Source: Perognathus longimembris pacificus
Taxonomy: Eukaryota > Chordata > Mammalia > Rodentia > Heteromyidae
Direction of reading: 5' to 3'
Length of the DNA: 64,000 nucleotides
Assembly (NCBI RefSeq): GCF_023159225.1
Contig: NC_063180.1
Coordinates: 12,247,797 to 12,311,796 of the forward strand
Shown here: piece by piece, positions 33,351-45,100 of the stretch
How positions within the stretch are numbered: the stretch's first letter is position 1
How the letters are laid out: each line of letters begins with the position of its first letter
Translations under genes and position numbers: made by a program
The notes under the pieces: model-generated
Seen by the model: only the letters and a program-made list of their open reading frames with translations
Told to the model about the DNA's origin: nothing
Databases searched by the model: none

Positions 33351-35304
33351 GAAAGGAGTTTAATTAATTAGTTAATTATTGTCAAAGTGAAGTACAGAGG
33401 GGTTACAGTTTTATATATAAGAGAGTACATTTATTATCCAACTTGTTACCTCCTCCCTCATTTTCTCCCACCTCTCCCCTCCTCATTTTCCTCTGCCCCC
33501 ATGAGTTGTACAGTTGGTTTACACAACATAGTTTTGTTAGTATTAGTATTGCATTGGTTTGTCTTTTTATCCTTTGTCTCTCGATTTTGGTATTCCTTTC
33601 CCCTTTCCTAGTTTCAATACAGCTTTATACAATAACCACCGTACTGAAATCAGTTGCAGTGATATCAGGGGTAAAACCACAGGAAGGGAATATAGAAAAA
33701 AAAATGAGGGCATTGTTTCACATGGTATGTTGAAAATAACTACAACAGTGATATACCACTTGTTTTCATAACTTGATGTTCATCCCTGTTAGGATCAGCT
33801 TATGTGTTCATATGGGCATAGCTTTGGAGCTATTGTGATCTTCTGCTAGGACTGTCTTAGACATGTGGTAATTATTCTCTCTGAGGGAAATCATAGAGTC
33901 TATGTTTCTTTGGGTCTGGTTCACTTCACCTAGTATCATATTTTCCAAGTTCTTCCATTTGCTTATGAATGAGGCAGTGTCATTCATTCTGATAGAGGCA
34001 TAGAATTCCACTGTGTATATGTACCATATTTTCTTGATCCACTCATCTACTCAGGGGCATCTGGGTTGGTTCCATATTTTAGCAATGGTAAATTATACTG
34101 TGATGAACATAGTTATGCTGCTGGCTTTAGTGTGGTCTTGCTTGTAATCTTTTGAGTAGATGCCAAAAATTGGGGCAGCTGGGTAGTAGGGGAGCTCTAT
34201 ATTTATCCTTCTGAAGAACCTCCATACTGCTTTCCAGAGTAGTTGAACAAGTTTACACTCCTACCAACAATGTAGTAGGGTTCCCTTTTGGCCACACCCC
34301 CTCCAGCATTTGTTATTATTGGTTTTCCTTATAATGGACATCCTTACTGGGGTGAGGCACCATCTCAATGTAGTTTGATTTGCATTTCTTTTATGGTCAG
34401 TGATGTAGAGTAGTTCTTCATGTGTCTCTTGGCCATTCTCATTTCCTCTTCAGAGAAGGCTCTTTTTAGAACCTTAGTCCAATTGTTAGGGGGCCTTTGG
34501 TTCTGTGAGGATTTCTTTTGGAGGAATTTAATTTTTTGAATTCTGTGCATATTTTAGATATGAGGACCTTTGTCTGTTGTATGGGTGGTAAAGATCTCCC
34601 AGTCTGTGAGCTTTCTATTAATCTTGCATGCTATGATTTTTTGTGTTTCTGGGCCTTTATTAAGAAAGTTTCATCCCTTGCTAGGAACCCAGTTTTTTCT
34701 CCTATTCCTTCTTGTAGTGGTTTCAGGTGATCTGATTTTTACCTTGAGGTCTTTGACCCATTTGTAATTGATTTTGGTGCAGGGAACCAGTTTTGCCAGC
34801 ACCATTTGTCGAAGAGGCTGTCTTTTTTCCATCCTTTTAGCTCCTTTATCAAAGATTGAGTAGTCATAGATCTGCGGGTAAATTTCTGGGTCTTCAGTTC
34901 TGTTCAGTTCGTCCTCAGGACTGTTCTTGTGCCAAAACAAAGATGTTTTTAGTAGTATAACTTTGTAATACAGCTTGAAGTTTGGTATTGAAATTATTCC
35001 AGCACTGTTCTTTCTACTTAGGATTGCTTTTGCTATTCGTTGTCTTTTGTTGTTTCAAATGAATTTTGGAACTGCTTCCTCTATTCATTAAATAATGGTG
35101 TTGAGATATTCATGGTTATTGCTTTGAATTTGTAGATAGCCTTTGGCAACATTGCCATTTTCACAATGTTAATCCTCCTAATCCGGGGAATGGGAGACTT
35201 TTCCATTTCCTTAGTTCTGCTTTAATTTCCTGTTTCCAAGTTTTTAAAATTCTCATCAGAGAGGTCTTTCACTACTTTCATTAGGGTTATTCCTAAGAAT
35301 TTTT

Positions 35305-35372
35305 TAAAATAATAATTAATTATTTATTGTCAAAGTCATGTACAGAGGGGTTAGAGTTTCATATGTAAGGCC
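35305..35372 (-). mobile_element. very short L1 3' end inside L1-C ORF2
   Basis: 'atttattgtcaaagtcatg' and 'tacagaggggttagagtttc' are the last ~65 bp of an L1, interrupting ORF2 sequence that resumes at about 35,395 after a 17-T run. No clear target duplication is seen. Confidence 0.8.
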
Positions 35373-35946
35373 ATGGGATTTTTTTTTTTTTTTTAGATTA
35401 TTGCAAAAGTAGCTTTCCTGATTTCAGCCTCGCTCTTCCTGTCATTGGCATGTAGAAAAGTTATTGATTTTTGAGGATTTATTATATCCTGCTACTTTGA
35501 CAAAGATTTGGATCAGCTCAGGTATCTTGGGAGTAGTACAGGGTTCTTTAGATACAGGATCAGGTCATCTGTAAAGAGAGAGAGTTTAATTTTATCTTTT
35601 TCTATTTGGATTGTCTTTATGTACTCCTCTTGCCTTATTGCCCTGTCTAGGAATTCTAGTACTATGTTGAAGAGGAGTGGAGAGAGTGGACATCTTTGTC
35701 TTCCTCCTGATTTTAAAGGAAATGGCTTTCACTTTTCACCATTAAGTGTGATGCTCGCTGTGGGTTTGTCATAGATAGCCTTTATTATATTCAATATTGT
35801 TCCCTGGAATCCTAGTTTCTCCAATGCTTTTATCACAAATGTCTGCTGGATTTTATAAAATGATTCTTCTGCATCTAAAAAAAATTACATGATTCTTGAC
35901 CTTGCTCCTGTTGATGTGATGAATTACATTAATTGATTTGTGTATA

Positions 35947-36468
35947 TTGAACTGTGGGAGAATGCTTTCTCTGACCTGTGGTGGACTCAGCCTCAGCACA
36001 ATCTTTCCAAGCCTATTGGAAGGCGATAGGTGCACAGATGGATGTGTTTGCTAAGGCATTTTCTCTTTGAGGGCTAAAAGAAACCACTTGGTCATGAGAC
36101 TTTCTCTACTGATCAGAGAGCCCCTGGGGAAGACTTGTTTACAAAGCTGCTTGGGTGAAGTGTCTTCACAGTAAGTTCCTAGTACCTCCTAGTACCAAGA
36201 TAGTTAGCATACACATGCAGTAGCTAGAGGATAATTGTAACTTTGCCTTGATCCTTTGTTGTAGTGGTAAATTCAGCCATGCCTTGATATGAATATATCT
36301 TTCTGTTTGATCTCTACTCTTGAAATTGTAAACTGATGTCTTATGATACTATTTCTGAAATGGTATAAAAACCCTGGCCCTCCTCAAATAAAATGTGCTT
36401 GGTTCACTTGCCTCTGCATCCTCCATGTCCTGACTTTCGGCTGAAGTTACCTGGGTCCAACATTGAAC
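35947..36468 (+). mobile_element. solo LTR, second class II type
   Basis: The LTR at 35,953-36,462 begins TGTGGGAG and ends GGTCCAACA. It is flanked by a perfect TTGAAC at 35,947-35,952 and 36,463-36,468. TATAAAA lies at 36,364-36,370 and AATAAA at 36,387-36,392. The sequence differs from the provirus LTR, so it is another family. It interrupts L1-C ORF2 in the opposite orientation. Confidence 0.93.
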
Positions 36469-37904
36469 CAGCATCGCATCCCTGGAATGAATCCAGTTTG
36501 ATCATAGCATATACATTTTTTATGATTTGTTGAAGTTGATTGGCTAGAACATTTTGAGAAGTTTTGCCTAAATGTTCATCAAGGAAATGGGTCAAAAGTT
36601 CTCTTTCCTTGATAAGTCCCTGTTTCTTTTTGGTAAGTCCCTGTTTATTTTTGGGATATGGGTTGTACTAGCACCATAGAATGTGTTTGGTAACAAACTT
36701 TCACTTTCAATTTTGTTGAAGAGTTTGAAGAATATTAGTGTGAGTTCTGTTTTGAAGGCCTTATGGAATTCCATTGTGAATCCATCTGGACTTGGGCTTT
36801 TCTTGGATGGGAGATCTCTTTTTGCAGTTTCTATTTTGTTGCTGGATATGGGTCTGAGTAATAGTTTTAAATCTTGGTTATGTTTGGGCATATCAATTTT
36901 TGCTATGAATTCATCCATTTCTTCCAAGTTCTCAAATTTGTCAGCATATAGGTTTGTAAATAGTCTCTTATATTCTGAATCTTGGTTGTTTCTGTGGTGA
37001 TTTTCCAGTTTTGTCTCTGATTTTGTTTATTTGGATGTGCTGTCTTCATTTTTTGGTCAGATTTTCTAGGGGTCTGTCTATTTTGTTAATTTTTCTGAAG
37101 AATTAACTCTGTTTTGTAGATTCTTTCTATGTTTCTTTTTTTTTTTTTTTGGAGTCTAAGTCATTTAATTCTGATTTTATTTTGATTATTTGCTTCCATC
37201 TCTTGCCTTGGGGTTTGGCTTGTTGCTCTCTTTCAAGGAGCTTATGGTTCTTCTTTAAGTTGTTGAACTGAGATTTCTCCAAGTTGTTGATGTAGACACC
37301 CAGAGCTATAAATTTTACTCTGAGTACTGCCTTTTCTTTGTCCTGAAAGAGCTGGTAATTTTTGTGCTTAGTTTAATGTATTGTTCAGTCTCCATGAGTT
37401 GTAGTATTTTCTGTGGTTCTTACTGTGTTGAGCTCTAATTTTATTTCATTGTGGTCTGAGAGAATACAGGGAATTATTTCAATGTTTCTGAAATTGTACA
37501 GATTTACTTTGTGTCATAAAATGTGATCTATTTTCGAGAATGTCCCATGTGCTGCTGAGAAGAATGTATATTCTGGTGTTTCTGGATGGAATATTCTGTA
37601 GATGTCAGTTAAGTCTTGTAAGTCTATGCACTTATTTAGTTCAGCACTTTATTTGTTCAGTTTTTGGAGTATTGATCTCTCCAGAGGTGACAGTGGTGTG
37701 TTAAAGTCTCCAACAATCAATGCATTTGTATCTAAGAGTGTTTTTAGAGTCAGTAGGGTTTGTTTAATGAAGTTGGGTGCTCCTGAATTTGATGTATAGA
37801 TGTTTAGGATTGTTATATCTTTCCTGTAGAAGAGAACCCTTTATTATTATTTAGTAACTTTTATCTCTTCTTACTGCTTTTAATTCAGTTTTATGTGATA
37901 CTAA

Positions 37905-38513
37905 GATTACAACTCTGCTCACCTGGAACTGTTAAAAGGAATTTCAAGCAGAAGAGGTTCCATGTTCCCAAGTGCAGAGCTGGGGTGGGGTGGGGGTGGG
38001 GTGGGAGTAAGCCTGGTCTGAAATACAAGGCTGGCAAAACAAGTGAGGTCAGACATGAATGATCTTGAGCCCTGTCTTAAGGAATGGCTGCTTCAGAAGG
38101 AAATAAGGACAATAGCACAATACTTAAAGCATGCAACCTGTTCTTTAAAATCTTATGCTATTTTTTGTTGTCATTTTGTAACTGTCCACCAAAAGCTCAT
38201 GTGTTGAAATATTGGCCCTCAGCCTGGACATTACTTAGATGTGGTGGGCCCTTTAAGAGGAAGGGTCTCCTTAGACTAGGTTAGTTTATGGAGGTCCTTG
38301 AGTGCTTTTAAAGGAAGCATTAAGAATCCCATCTCTTTTAACTTATGGTTGTCAGGGATGAAACACTTTCCTCTACATGGGTTCTCCACAGTGTTGCTCT
38401 GTGCCACCAGATTTAATGACAGCCAAGAAACCACGGGCTGAAATCTCTTGACCATGTGGGCCAAATATACTTTTCCTCTCTCTCTCTCTCTAAAAAAAAT
38501 GATTATAACTCTG
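37905..38513 (+). mobile_element. polyadenylated retrocopy of an unknown transcript in L1-C
   Basis: A 583-bp body (37,918-38,500) ends in a (TC)n run and eight A residues. It is flanked by GATTACAACTCTG (37,905-37,917) and GATTATAACTCTG (38,501-38,513), one mismatch in 13. This is the signature of L1-mediated retroposition of an RNA. Its 3' half (gctcatgtgttgaaatattgg; gggccctttaagaggaag; ccaaatatacttttcc) resembles an old MaLR-type LTR, so the source was probably an LTR-terminated transcript. Confidence 0.75.
37982..38005 (+). other. G-quadruplex motif
   Basis: Five G-runs (4, 4, 5, 4 and 3 G) are separated by single T residues. It is the strongest G4-type sequence in the window and lies near the 5' end of the retrocopy. 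Confidence 0.9.
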
Positions 38514-38797
38514 GCCTGCTTATGTGGGCCATTTGCTTGATAGATTTTATTCCAGCTTTTCACTTTTAGAATATGTTTGCTTTTGTTGGCAATATGTGTC
38601 TCTTGAAGGCAGCAGAAAGTTGGATCTTGTTTGTTGATCAAATTTGTCAATCTGTGTCGTTTAATTGGAGATTTAAGTCCTTTAGTAATGAAAGTTAGGA
38701 TTGAGAGATGATTGTTCCTTTCTTATGTCTATCTTTTTAAAGGCTGTGTCTTCCCAGTTTTTGCTGTAATAACCTGGAGTTCTATTTAGGATTCCTT

Positions 38798-40317
38798 TCA
38801 CTCTCTGTATTGTGACCTTGTTGATTTACAATATGTAGGATATCTTTGAGGATTTTCTGTAATGATAGTTTGGTGGACATATATTGTTTCAGTTTTTCTT
38901 TGCTGTGGAAGATTTCTTTTTCTTAATTAAAATTTGTTTTGAGATAATTGTGTTTTGAGATATTCAGTTAGATGGTGGTTATCTCAAAATACAGAATCAC
39001 ATAGATTCATAATATGTATTCTTTACTTAACCCCCGCCCCCTCCTCCATGGTAACATGTTTAAAACTAAATGACTGTCTCTATATATCTGTAACCACGAA
39101 ATGAGTATGGCTATAAAAGTACTCATTTCCTTTTTGCTTAACCCCTCAGTAACCTTGGGCATACAACAATTACTCTCCATTTCTCTAAATTCCCAGAAGG
39201 TTATATAACCAGAAGGAAGTGATACATTACTATTCCTTGAGCACAGTTCGGTGTTTATGAAACACCAGTGCTGTGGAAGATTTTTATTTGACCTTCAGCT
39301 AAGAATGAGAGTTTAGCTGGGTACAGTATTCTTGGTTGGTACTTATTTTTCTTTAGGGTGTGGCATACCTCATTCCAAGCTCTCCTTCCTTTCATGGTCT
39401 CTGCTGAGAAATCTGGAGTAATTGTTTGGTTTTCTTTTATATGTGATTATCCTATTCTCCCTGTCAGCTTTAAGGATTCTTTCCTTAGTCTCTATTGATA
39501 TTATTTAGATTACAATGTGTAGATGGGATGACCTATTGAGGTCTTGTCAGTTTAGTGTTCAAAATGTTTCTTGTATCTGAATGGGCCTATCCTTCTGGAT
39601 ATTTTGGAAGTTCTCTGCTAGCAATCTGTTAAACAAATTGTTTATTCCACTAACTTTCATCTCTAGGTTTTCTTCAATATCATTTAGCCTTATATTGGGC
39701 TTCCTGATAGTATCTTGGTGCTCCTGAGGTGATCTTTCTTACTTTTTGGATTGATTTTATATTATATTTTTTGTTATTTCTCCATAAAGTTTATGCTGTC
39801 CTCAATTCCAGAGATTCGATCTTCTTCATTATCCAGTCTGCTCCTTAGGCTAACTACTTTGTTTCTTATCTCCCTTCCTTCTGGTTGTTCTTTCTTGATG
39901 GCTTCCATGTCTCTGCTATAATTTTCTCTTAGGTCCTGTATGGATTTCTTTTCTTTATTAATTTAGTTCTGAGTACTGAATCAACTCTTTTAGCTGAGTA
40001 GCTATCTTTTCATAGACTATTTGTCCTTCTGTTGGAGTTCAATTATTTTTCTGTTTCTGTAAGCCATAAATTACTCTATTAATTTATGATTGATTCCATT
40101 GCTCTCACATATCAATCTCTGGCTCACTTCCTCAGGCTCTAGATTACTTGTCTGAAGAAACTTGAACTTTTCATTTATCATTTTTAGCAGCAGGGTTTGT
40201 AGAGCATTTTGTGGACTCTCCTCTGGGACTTTGATTGGATGCTCTGTTTCCTGCTTATTTTGAGTGGGAGATGAGTTTCACTGTCTTGCCATATTTCTTG
40301 TGTTTCTTCTGCCAATT
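38798..40317 (-). pseudogene. L1-C ORF1 pseudogene
   Basis: By position and similarity to L1-D this is ORF1, the RNA-binding chaperone. The start codon has become ATT at about 40,317 and the frame is broken throughout. A fragment at 40,184-40,330 still reads LAEETQEIWQD. The 353-bp insert at 38,916-39,268 splits the C-terminal end. Confidence 0.75.
38901..39283 (-). mobile_element. unidentified 353-bp insert with 15-bp target duplication
   Basis: TGCTGTGGAAGATTT occurs at 38,901-38,915 and again at 39,269-39,283, and L1-C ORF1 is continuous across them. The insert (38,916-39,268) begins CTTTTTCTTAATTAAAA, a weak A-rich end if read on the minus strand. I do not recognise the body. Confidence 0.75.
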
Positions 40318-41532
40318 TGGAGCGGGAATACCAGTTTACTAGCCCTCCCTTATCACAGTTTAATACCCAAGCCAAACCTTACAAAGACCTGTTGTGCAGA
40401 TCTTAGAGGTCCCCAATCTTAGAAATTCCTGGTCTTTTTTGTATACAAAAGCAGATTTAGTGTGCAGACAGAATACACTTTTACAGTGAACCCCAACCCT
40501 GAGCTCTGTATTCAGTAGCAAGAATAGATAGTTATATGAACGAGTTTGTTCTAAATTTAATTATTTTGGGGCTGATAAGATTTCTCTATAAGCCCTTTTG
40601 ACTCATTCAAATTGAACAAAGATGCCCTCTTTCTAACCTGCCAATAACCAGGAATCAATGCAATCTAGAAGTAAATTTGGCAGGAGAAGTTAGGAGTAGT
40701 GAAGTGAAGGGAGTAAAAGGAATGGAGGATGATGATTTTGATTTAATTTCAGTGAAATAGCAAAGCGGAAAACAATAAAATGTCGGGAAAAAAATTAAAA
40801 TGATATATGAGAGGATCAACAAAAAAATCAAAGGAAATAACAAACGGAAGTATTTTTTAAAAATAGAAGACAAAAAACAACAACAAACAAAGAGAAAAGA
40901 AATCTTCCTTGTTTGGGTGGTCTTCTGTCGGTCCTGTGACCACTTTCCAGCCTCTAGTTTCCTTGTGATGGTATATGGTCTCTTTTCCTGCAGCTAGGCT
41001 GGTTTGAGAGACTTTCAGTTTGCAGGGGGCAGATCAGCTGTGAACCTCCTTCCAGGCTAGTCCAAACCTTGTCAGTTACCTTTGCCCTTTTAAAAAATGG
41101 CTCCTTTGTTATTTCTTTCCCCTGGTCTGCTTTATTTCCTTTCTTCTCTGGCCCAGTCTATGCCAGAGTCAAAGATGACATTTCAGTCTGATGGTGGGGT
41201 TGGGGGCTGCCTTCCAAATGCTGTTCTGTGGGCGTCAGCGTGAGTGAGAACATCTTTTGTGGTGAACTCATGCTTCTTCTGGCTTTTTGGACTGTCCACA
41301 ATCTGCCCGCAAACCAAGTCTGTCTGCGGCCCATCTGAAGGATTTCTATCCTGGTCGCCAGTACCTGCTGTAGAGGAGTATGGAGCAGGCTGTGCCAGAA
41401 TTAGGGCAGGAAGCTGCCTGGAGCTCAAGTTCGTTTTCTCAAACCAGCTACCTCATTTTTTCCCTTTCTGACCAGAATCTCTATACTATTAAAACATACT
41501 TGAGATGAATTTCTAGGTGTCAAAGTTTCTCT
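40318..41532 (-). promoter_or_regulatory. L1-C 5' UTR
   Basis: It aligns in order with the L1-D 5' UTR (for example gtgggcgtcagcgtgagtga at about 41,228 against gtgggcgtgagtgagaatg at 48,742). It is more GC-rich than the ORFs. L1 5' UTRs hold the sense promoter; this copy is decayed. Confidence 0.75.
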
Positions 41533-41684
41533 ATTTCATTAAAGAAATGGTGTTGGGATATTAATGGGTATTTCCTTGAATTTGTAGATAGCCATTGGCA
41601 ATATTGCCATTTTGATTATATCAATCCTCTCAAACCAGGAGCATGGGAGGTTTTTCCATTTCCTTAGTCCTGCCTTAATTTTGT
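41533..41684 (-). mobile_element. L1 ORF2 fragment joined to the L1-C 5' end
   Basis: This stretch matches ORF2 of L1-A at about 2,520-2,660 in antisense. It lies between the 5' end of L1-C and the 3' end of L1-D and has no partner fragment on the far side of either. Confidence 0.85.
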
Positions 41685-42182
41685 TTTTTTTTTCTTTCAA
41701 ATGTTAATCATCAAACTGAAGTACAGAGAGTTTACAGTTTCATACATTAGGCATTGGATACATTTCTTGTACTGTTTGCTACCTAGTCCCTCATTCCCCT
41801 CCCCCCTCCCCTTTTCTTTTTCTCCCCCCCCCCCAATGAGTTGTTCAGCTCATTTACACCAAACAGTTTTGCAAGTATTGCTTTTGCAGGTGTTTGTCTT
41901 TTTTTTTACCCTGTATACCACTGTTTACCAGTATACACGGTTTCCAAAATACTCAGATAAGAATCAGAGATAGTGTAGGTACAATTACAGGAAGGGGATA
42001 CAAGAGGGTCATCAATAATAGAAGCTGCAGTTACACATAGCATGTTGAAAATAGTTGCAACAGTGATATAATAATCATTACCATAACATGAAGTTAACTT
42101 CACTTAGCATCATCATACGTGTGCATAAGGGTATAGCTATTGGGCTCTTGTGATCCTCTGCTGGGACTTGCCTAAACCTTTG

Positions 42183-45100
42183 CTAATTATTCCTTATAAG
42201 GGAGACCATAGTGTCCATGTTTCTTTGGGTCTGGCTCACTTCACTAGGTATAATTTTACCTAAGTCCTTCCATTTCCTTACAAATGGGGCAATGGCATTC
42301 TTTCTGGTAGAGGCATAAAATTCCATTGTGTATATATATCACATTTTCCTGATCCATACATCTACTGAGGGGCATCTGGGTTAGTTCCAGATTGTAGCTA
42401 TGACGAATTGTGCTGCGATGAACATTGTTGTGCTGGTAGCTTTAGTGTGATTTTGTTTGTGGTCTTTTGGATAGATACCCCAAAGTGGGGCTGCTGAGTC
42501 ATAGGGAAGCTCTATGTTTAGCCTTCTGAGGAATCTCCATACCGCTTGCCAGAGTGGTTGAACCAGTTTATATTCCCACCAACAATGAAGTAGGGTTCCC
42601 TTTTGGCCACATCCCCTCCAACAGTTGTTATTGTTGGTTTTCTTGATATAAGACACACTTACTGGGGTGAGATGGAATCTCAATGTTGTTTTGATTTGCA
42701 TTTCTTTTATGGCCAGGGATGTAGAGCAATTTTTCATATGTCTCTTGGCCATTCTCATTTCCTCCTCAGAGAAGTCTCTTCATAAGTCTTTAGCCCACTT
42801 GATGAGGGGGCTATTGGTTCTTTGGGGAATTGTTTTGGAGGTATGTAATTTTTTTAGTTCTGCATATATTTTAGATATGAGGCTTTTTTCGTTGTATGGC
42901 TGGTAAAGATCTTCTCCCAATCTGTAGGCATTCTGTTTATCTTGCAAGCTATGTCCTTTGCTCTGCAGAAGCTCTGCAGTTTGATGCAGTCCCAATTGCC
43001 CAACCTTTCTTTGATTTGTGGCCTTTCTGGGTCTTTGTTAAGGAAGTTCAGTCCTGTGCCAAGGAGCCCAAGTGTTTCTCCTACTCCTTCCTTTAGTGTT
43101 TTCAGGATATCTGTTTCGATTTCGAGGTCTTTGATCCATTTGGAACTGATTTTGGTGCAGGGTGATATATAAGGATCTAGTTTTAGTTTGTTGCATGTGT
43201 TGAACCAGTTTTACCCGCACCATTTGTTGAAGAGGCTATCTTTTTTCCAGAATATTTTTTTACCTCCTTTATCAAAGATTTAGTAGGTGTAGTTCTGTGG
43301 GTTCATTTCTGGGTCTTCAATTCTGTTCCATTGGTCTTCAGCCTGTTCTAGTGCCAATACCAAGCTGTTTTTTATTACTATAGCTTTATAATACAGCTTG
43401 AAGTTGGGTATTGTAATTCCTCTAGCACTCTTCTTTCTGCTTAGGATTGTTTTTGCTATTCTAGGTCGTTTATTGTTCCATATGAATTTCTGGATTGCTT
43501 CCTCTATTTCAATAAAAAATGATGTTGAGCTATTAATGGATATTGCATTGAATTTGTAGATAGCCTTTGGCAATATTGCCATTTTGATTATATTAATCCT
43601 CCCAATCCAGGAGCATTGGAGGTTTTTCCATTTACTTAGTTCTGCCTTTATTTCATTTTTCATGATTTTCAAGTTCTCATCATAGAGGTCTTTCACTTCT
43701 TTGGTTACGGTTATTACTAGGTATTTTATGATTTTTGAGGCTATTGCAAAAGGAGTTGCTTTCCTGATTTCAGCCTCGGTGTTCGGATCATTAGCATATA
43801 GAAGTGCCATTGATTTTTGAGGGTTTATTTTATATCTTGCAACTTTGCCAAAGTTTTGGATCAGTTCTAGTAGCTTGGGGGTAGAGTCAATGGGGTTCTT
43901 TAGGTATAGGATCATGTCATCTTCAAAGACAGAAAGTTTAACTTCATATTTTCCTATTTGGATCCCATTTATATTTTCTTCTTGCCTAATTGCTCTGGCT
44001 AGGAATTCTAGTACTATGTTGAAGAGAAGGGGAGAGAGCAGACATCCCTGTCTTGCTCCTGATTTTAAAGGGAATGGCTTTAGTTTTTTCAACATTTAGA
44101 ATTATGCTTGCTGTTGGTTTGTCATAGACTGAATTTATTATATTCAGGAATGTTCCCTGGAATCCCAGTTTTTCCAGGGATTTTAGCATAAATGGGTGCT
44201 GGATTTTATAGAATGCCTTTTCCTCATCCAGAGATATTACCATGTGGTTTTTTACCTTGCTCCGCTTGATGTGGTAGATTACATTAATTGACTTGTAAAC
44301 ATTGAAGTAACGTTGCATCACTGGGATAAATCCAGTTTGATCATGGTATATGATTTTTTTTTGATGACCTGTTGAAGTCGATTGGCCAGAATTTTGTTGA
44401 GAATTTTTGCATCAATGTTCATCAGGGAAATTGTTCTATAGTTCTCGTTCCATGATGAATCCCTGCCTGGTTTGGGGATGAGGGTTATACTGGCTTCATA
44501 GAATGTGCCTGGTAGTGAACTTTCTCTTTCAATTTCGTTGAAGATTTTGAAAAATATTGGTGTGAGTTCTGTTTTGAAGGCCTTGTAGAATTCTGCTATG
44601 AATCCATCTGGACCTGGGCTTTTCTTGGCTGGGAGATCCCTCATTTCTCTTTCTATTTCAATGCTGGATATGTGTCTTTTTAGAAGGCTTAAATCTTCAT
44701 GGTTGACTTTGGGGATATCAGGTTTTTTTCTAGGAAATCATCCATTTCTTCCAGGTTCTCAAATTTGTTGGTATGAAGGTTTGCAAAATAGTTTCTTATT
44801 GCGTTCTGAATTTTGGTTATTTCTGTGGTGATATTTCCTGTTTCATCTCTTATCTTGTTTATTTGAGTGTGCTGCCTTTGTTTTTTGGACAGGTTTGCTA
44901 GGGTTCTGTCTATCTTGTTGATTTTTTCAAAGAACCAACTCTTTGTTTTTTTATTCTTTCGATGGTTTGTCTCTAATTCATTTAATTCTTATTTGATTTT
45001 AATTATTTGCTTCTGCCTTTTGACTTGGGGTTTGACTTGTTCTTTTTCAAGGAGATTAAGGTCCTTCCTTAAATTATTCAGTTGCTGTTTCTCCAGTTTG

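Larger units (their letters stand above)
33873..38722 (-). pseudogene. L1-C ORF2 pseudogene
   Basis: Scattered frames translate as L1 ORF2: endonuclease region near 37,600-38,650, RT region near 35,500-36,930, and C-terminal region near 33,870-34,900 ([18 protein letters not shown]). The start ATG has become AAG at about 38,721, the stop TAG has become TAC, and many shifts and three insertions break it. It is older and more decayed than L1-A or L1-D. Confidence 0.9.
33366..41532 (-). mobile_element. near-full-length LINE-1 (L1-C), antisense, multiply interrupted
   Basis: On the minus strand the order is 5' UTR (41,532-40,318), ORF1 (40,317-38,798), ORF2 (about 38,722-33,873) and 3' UTR (to 33,366). 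Four later insertions split it: a short L1 end (35,305-35,372), a solo LTR (35,953-36,462), a retrocopy (37,918-38,500) and an unidentified insert (38,916-39,268). About 6.6 kb remains after subtracting these. It ends just inside the first 5' UTR repeat unit (tcaaagtttctct). Confidence 0.9.

Noticed and set aside
36592..36927. Minus-strand protein resembling a reverse transcriptase as a possible separate gene
   Set aside because: It is one segment of the broken L1-C ORF2.
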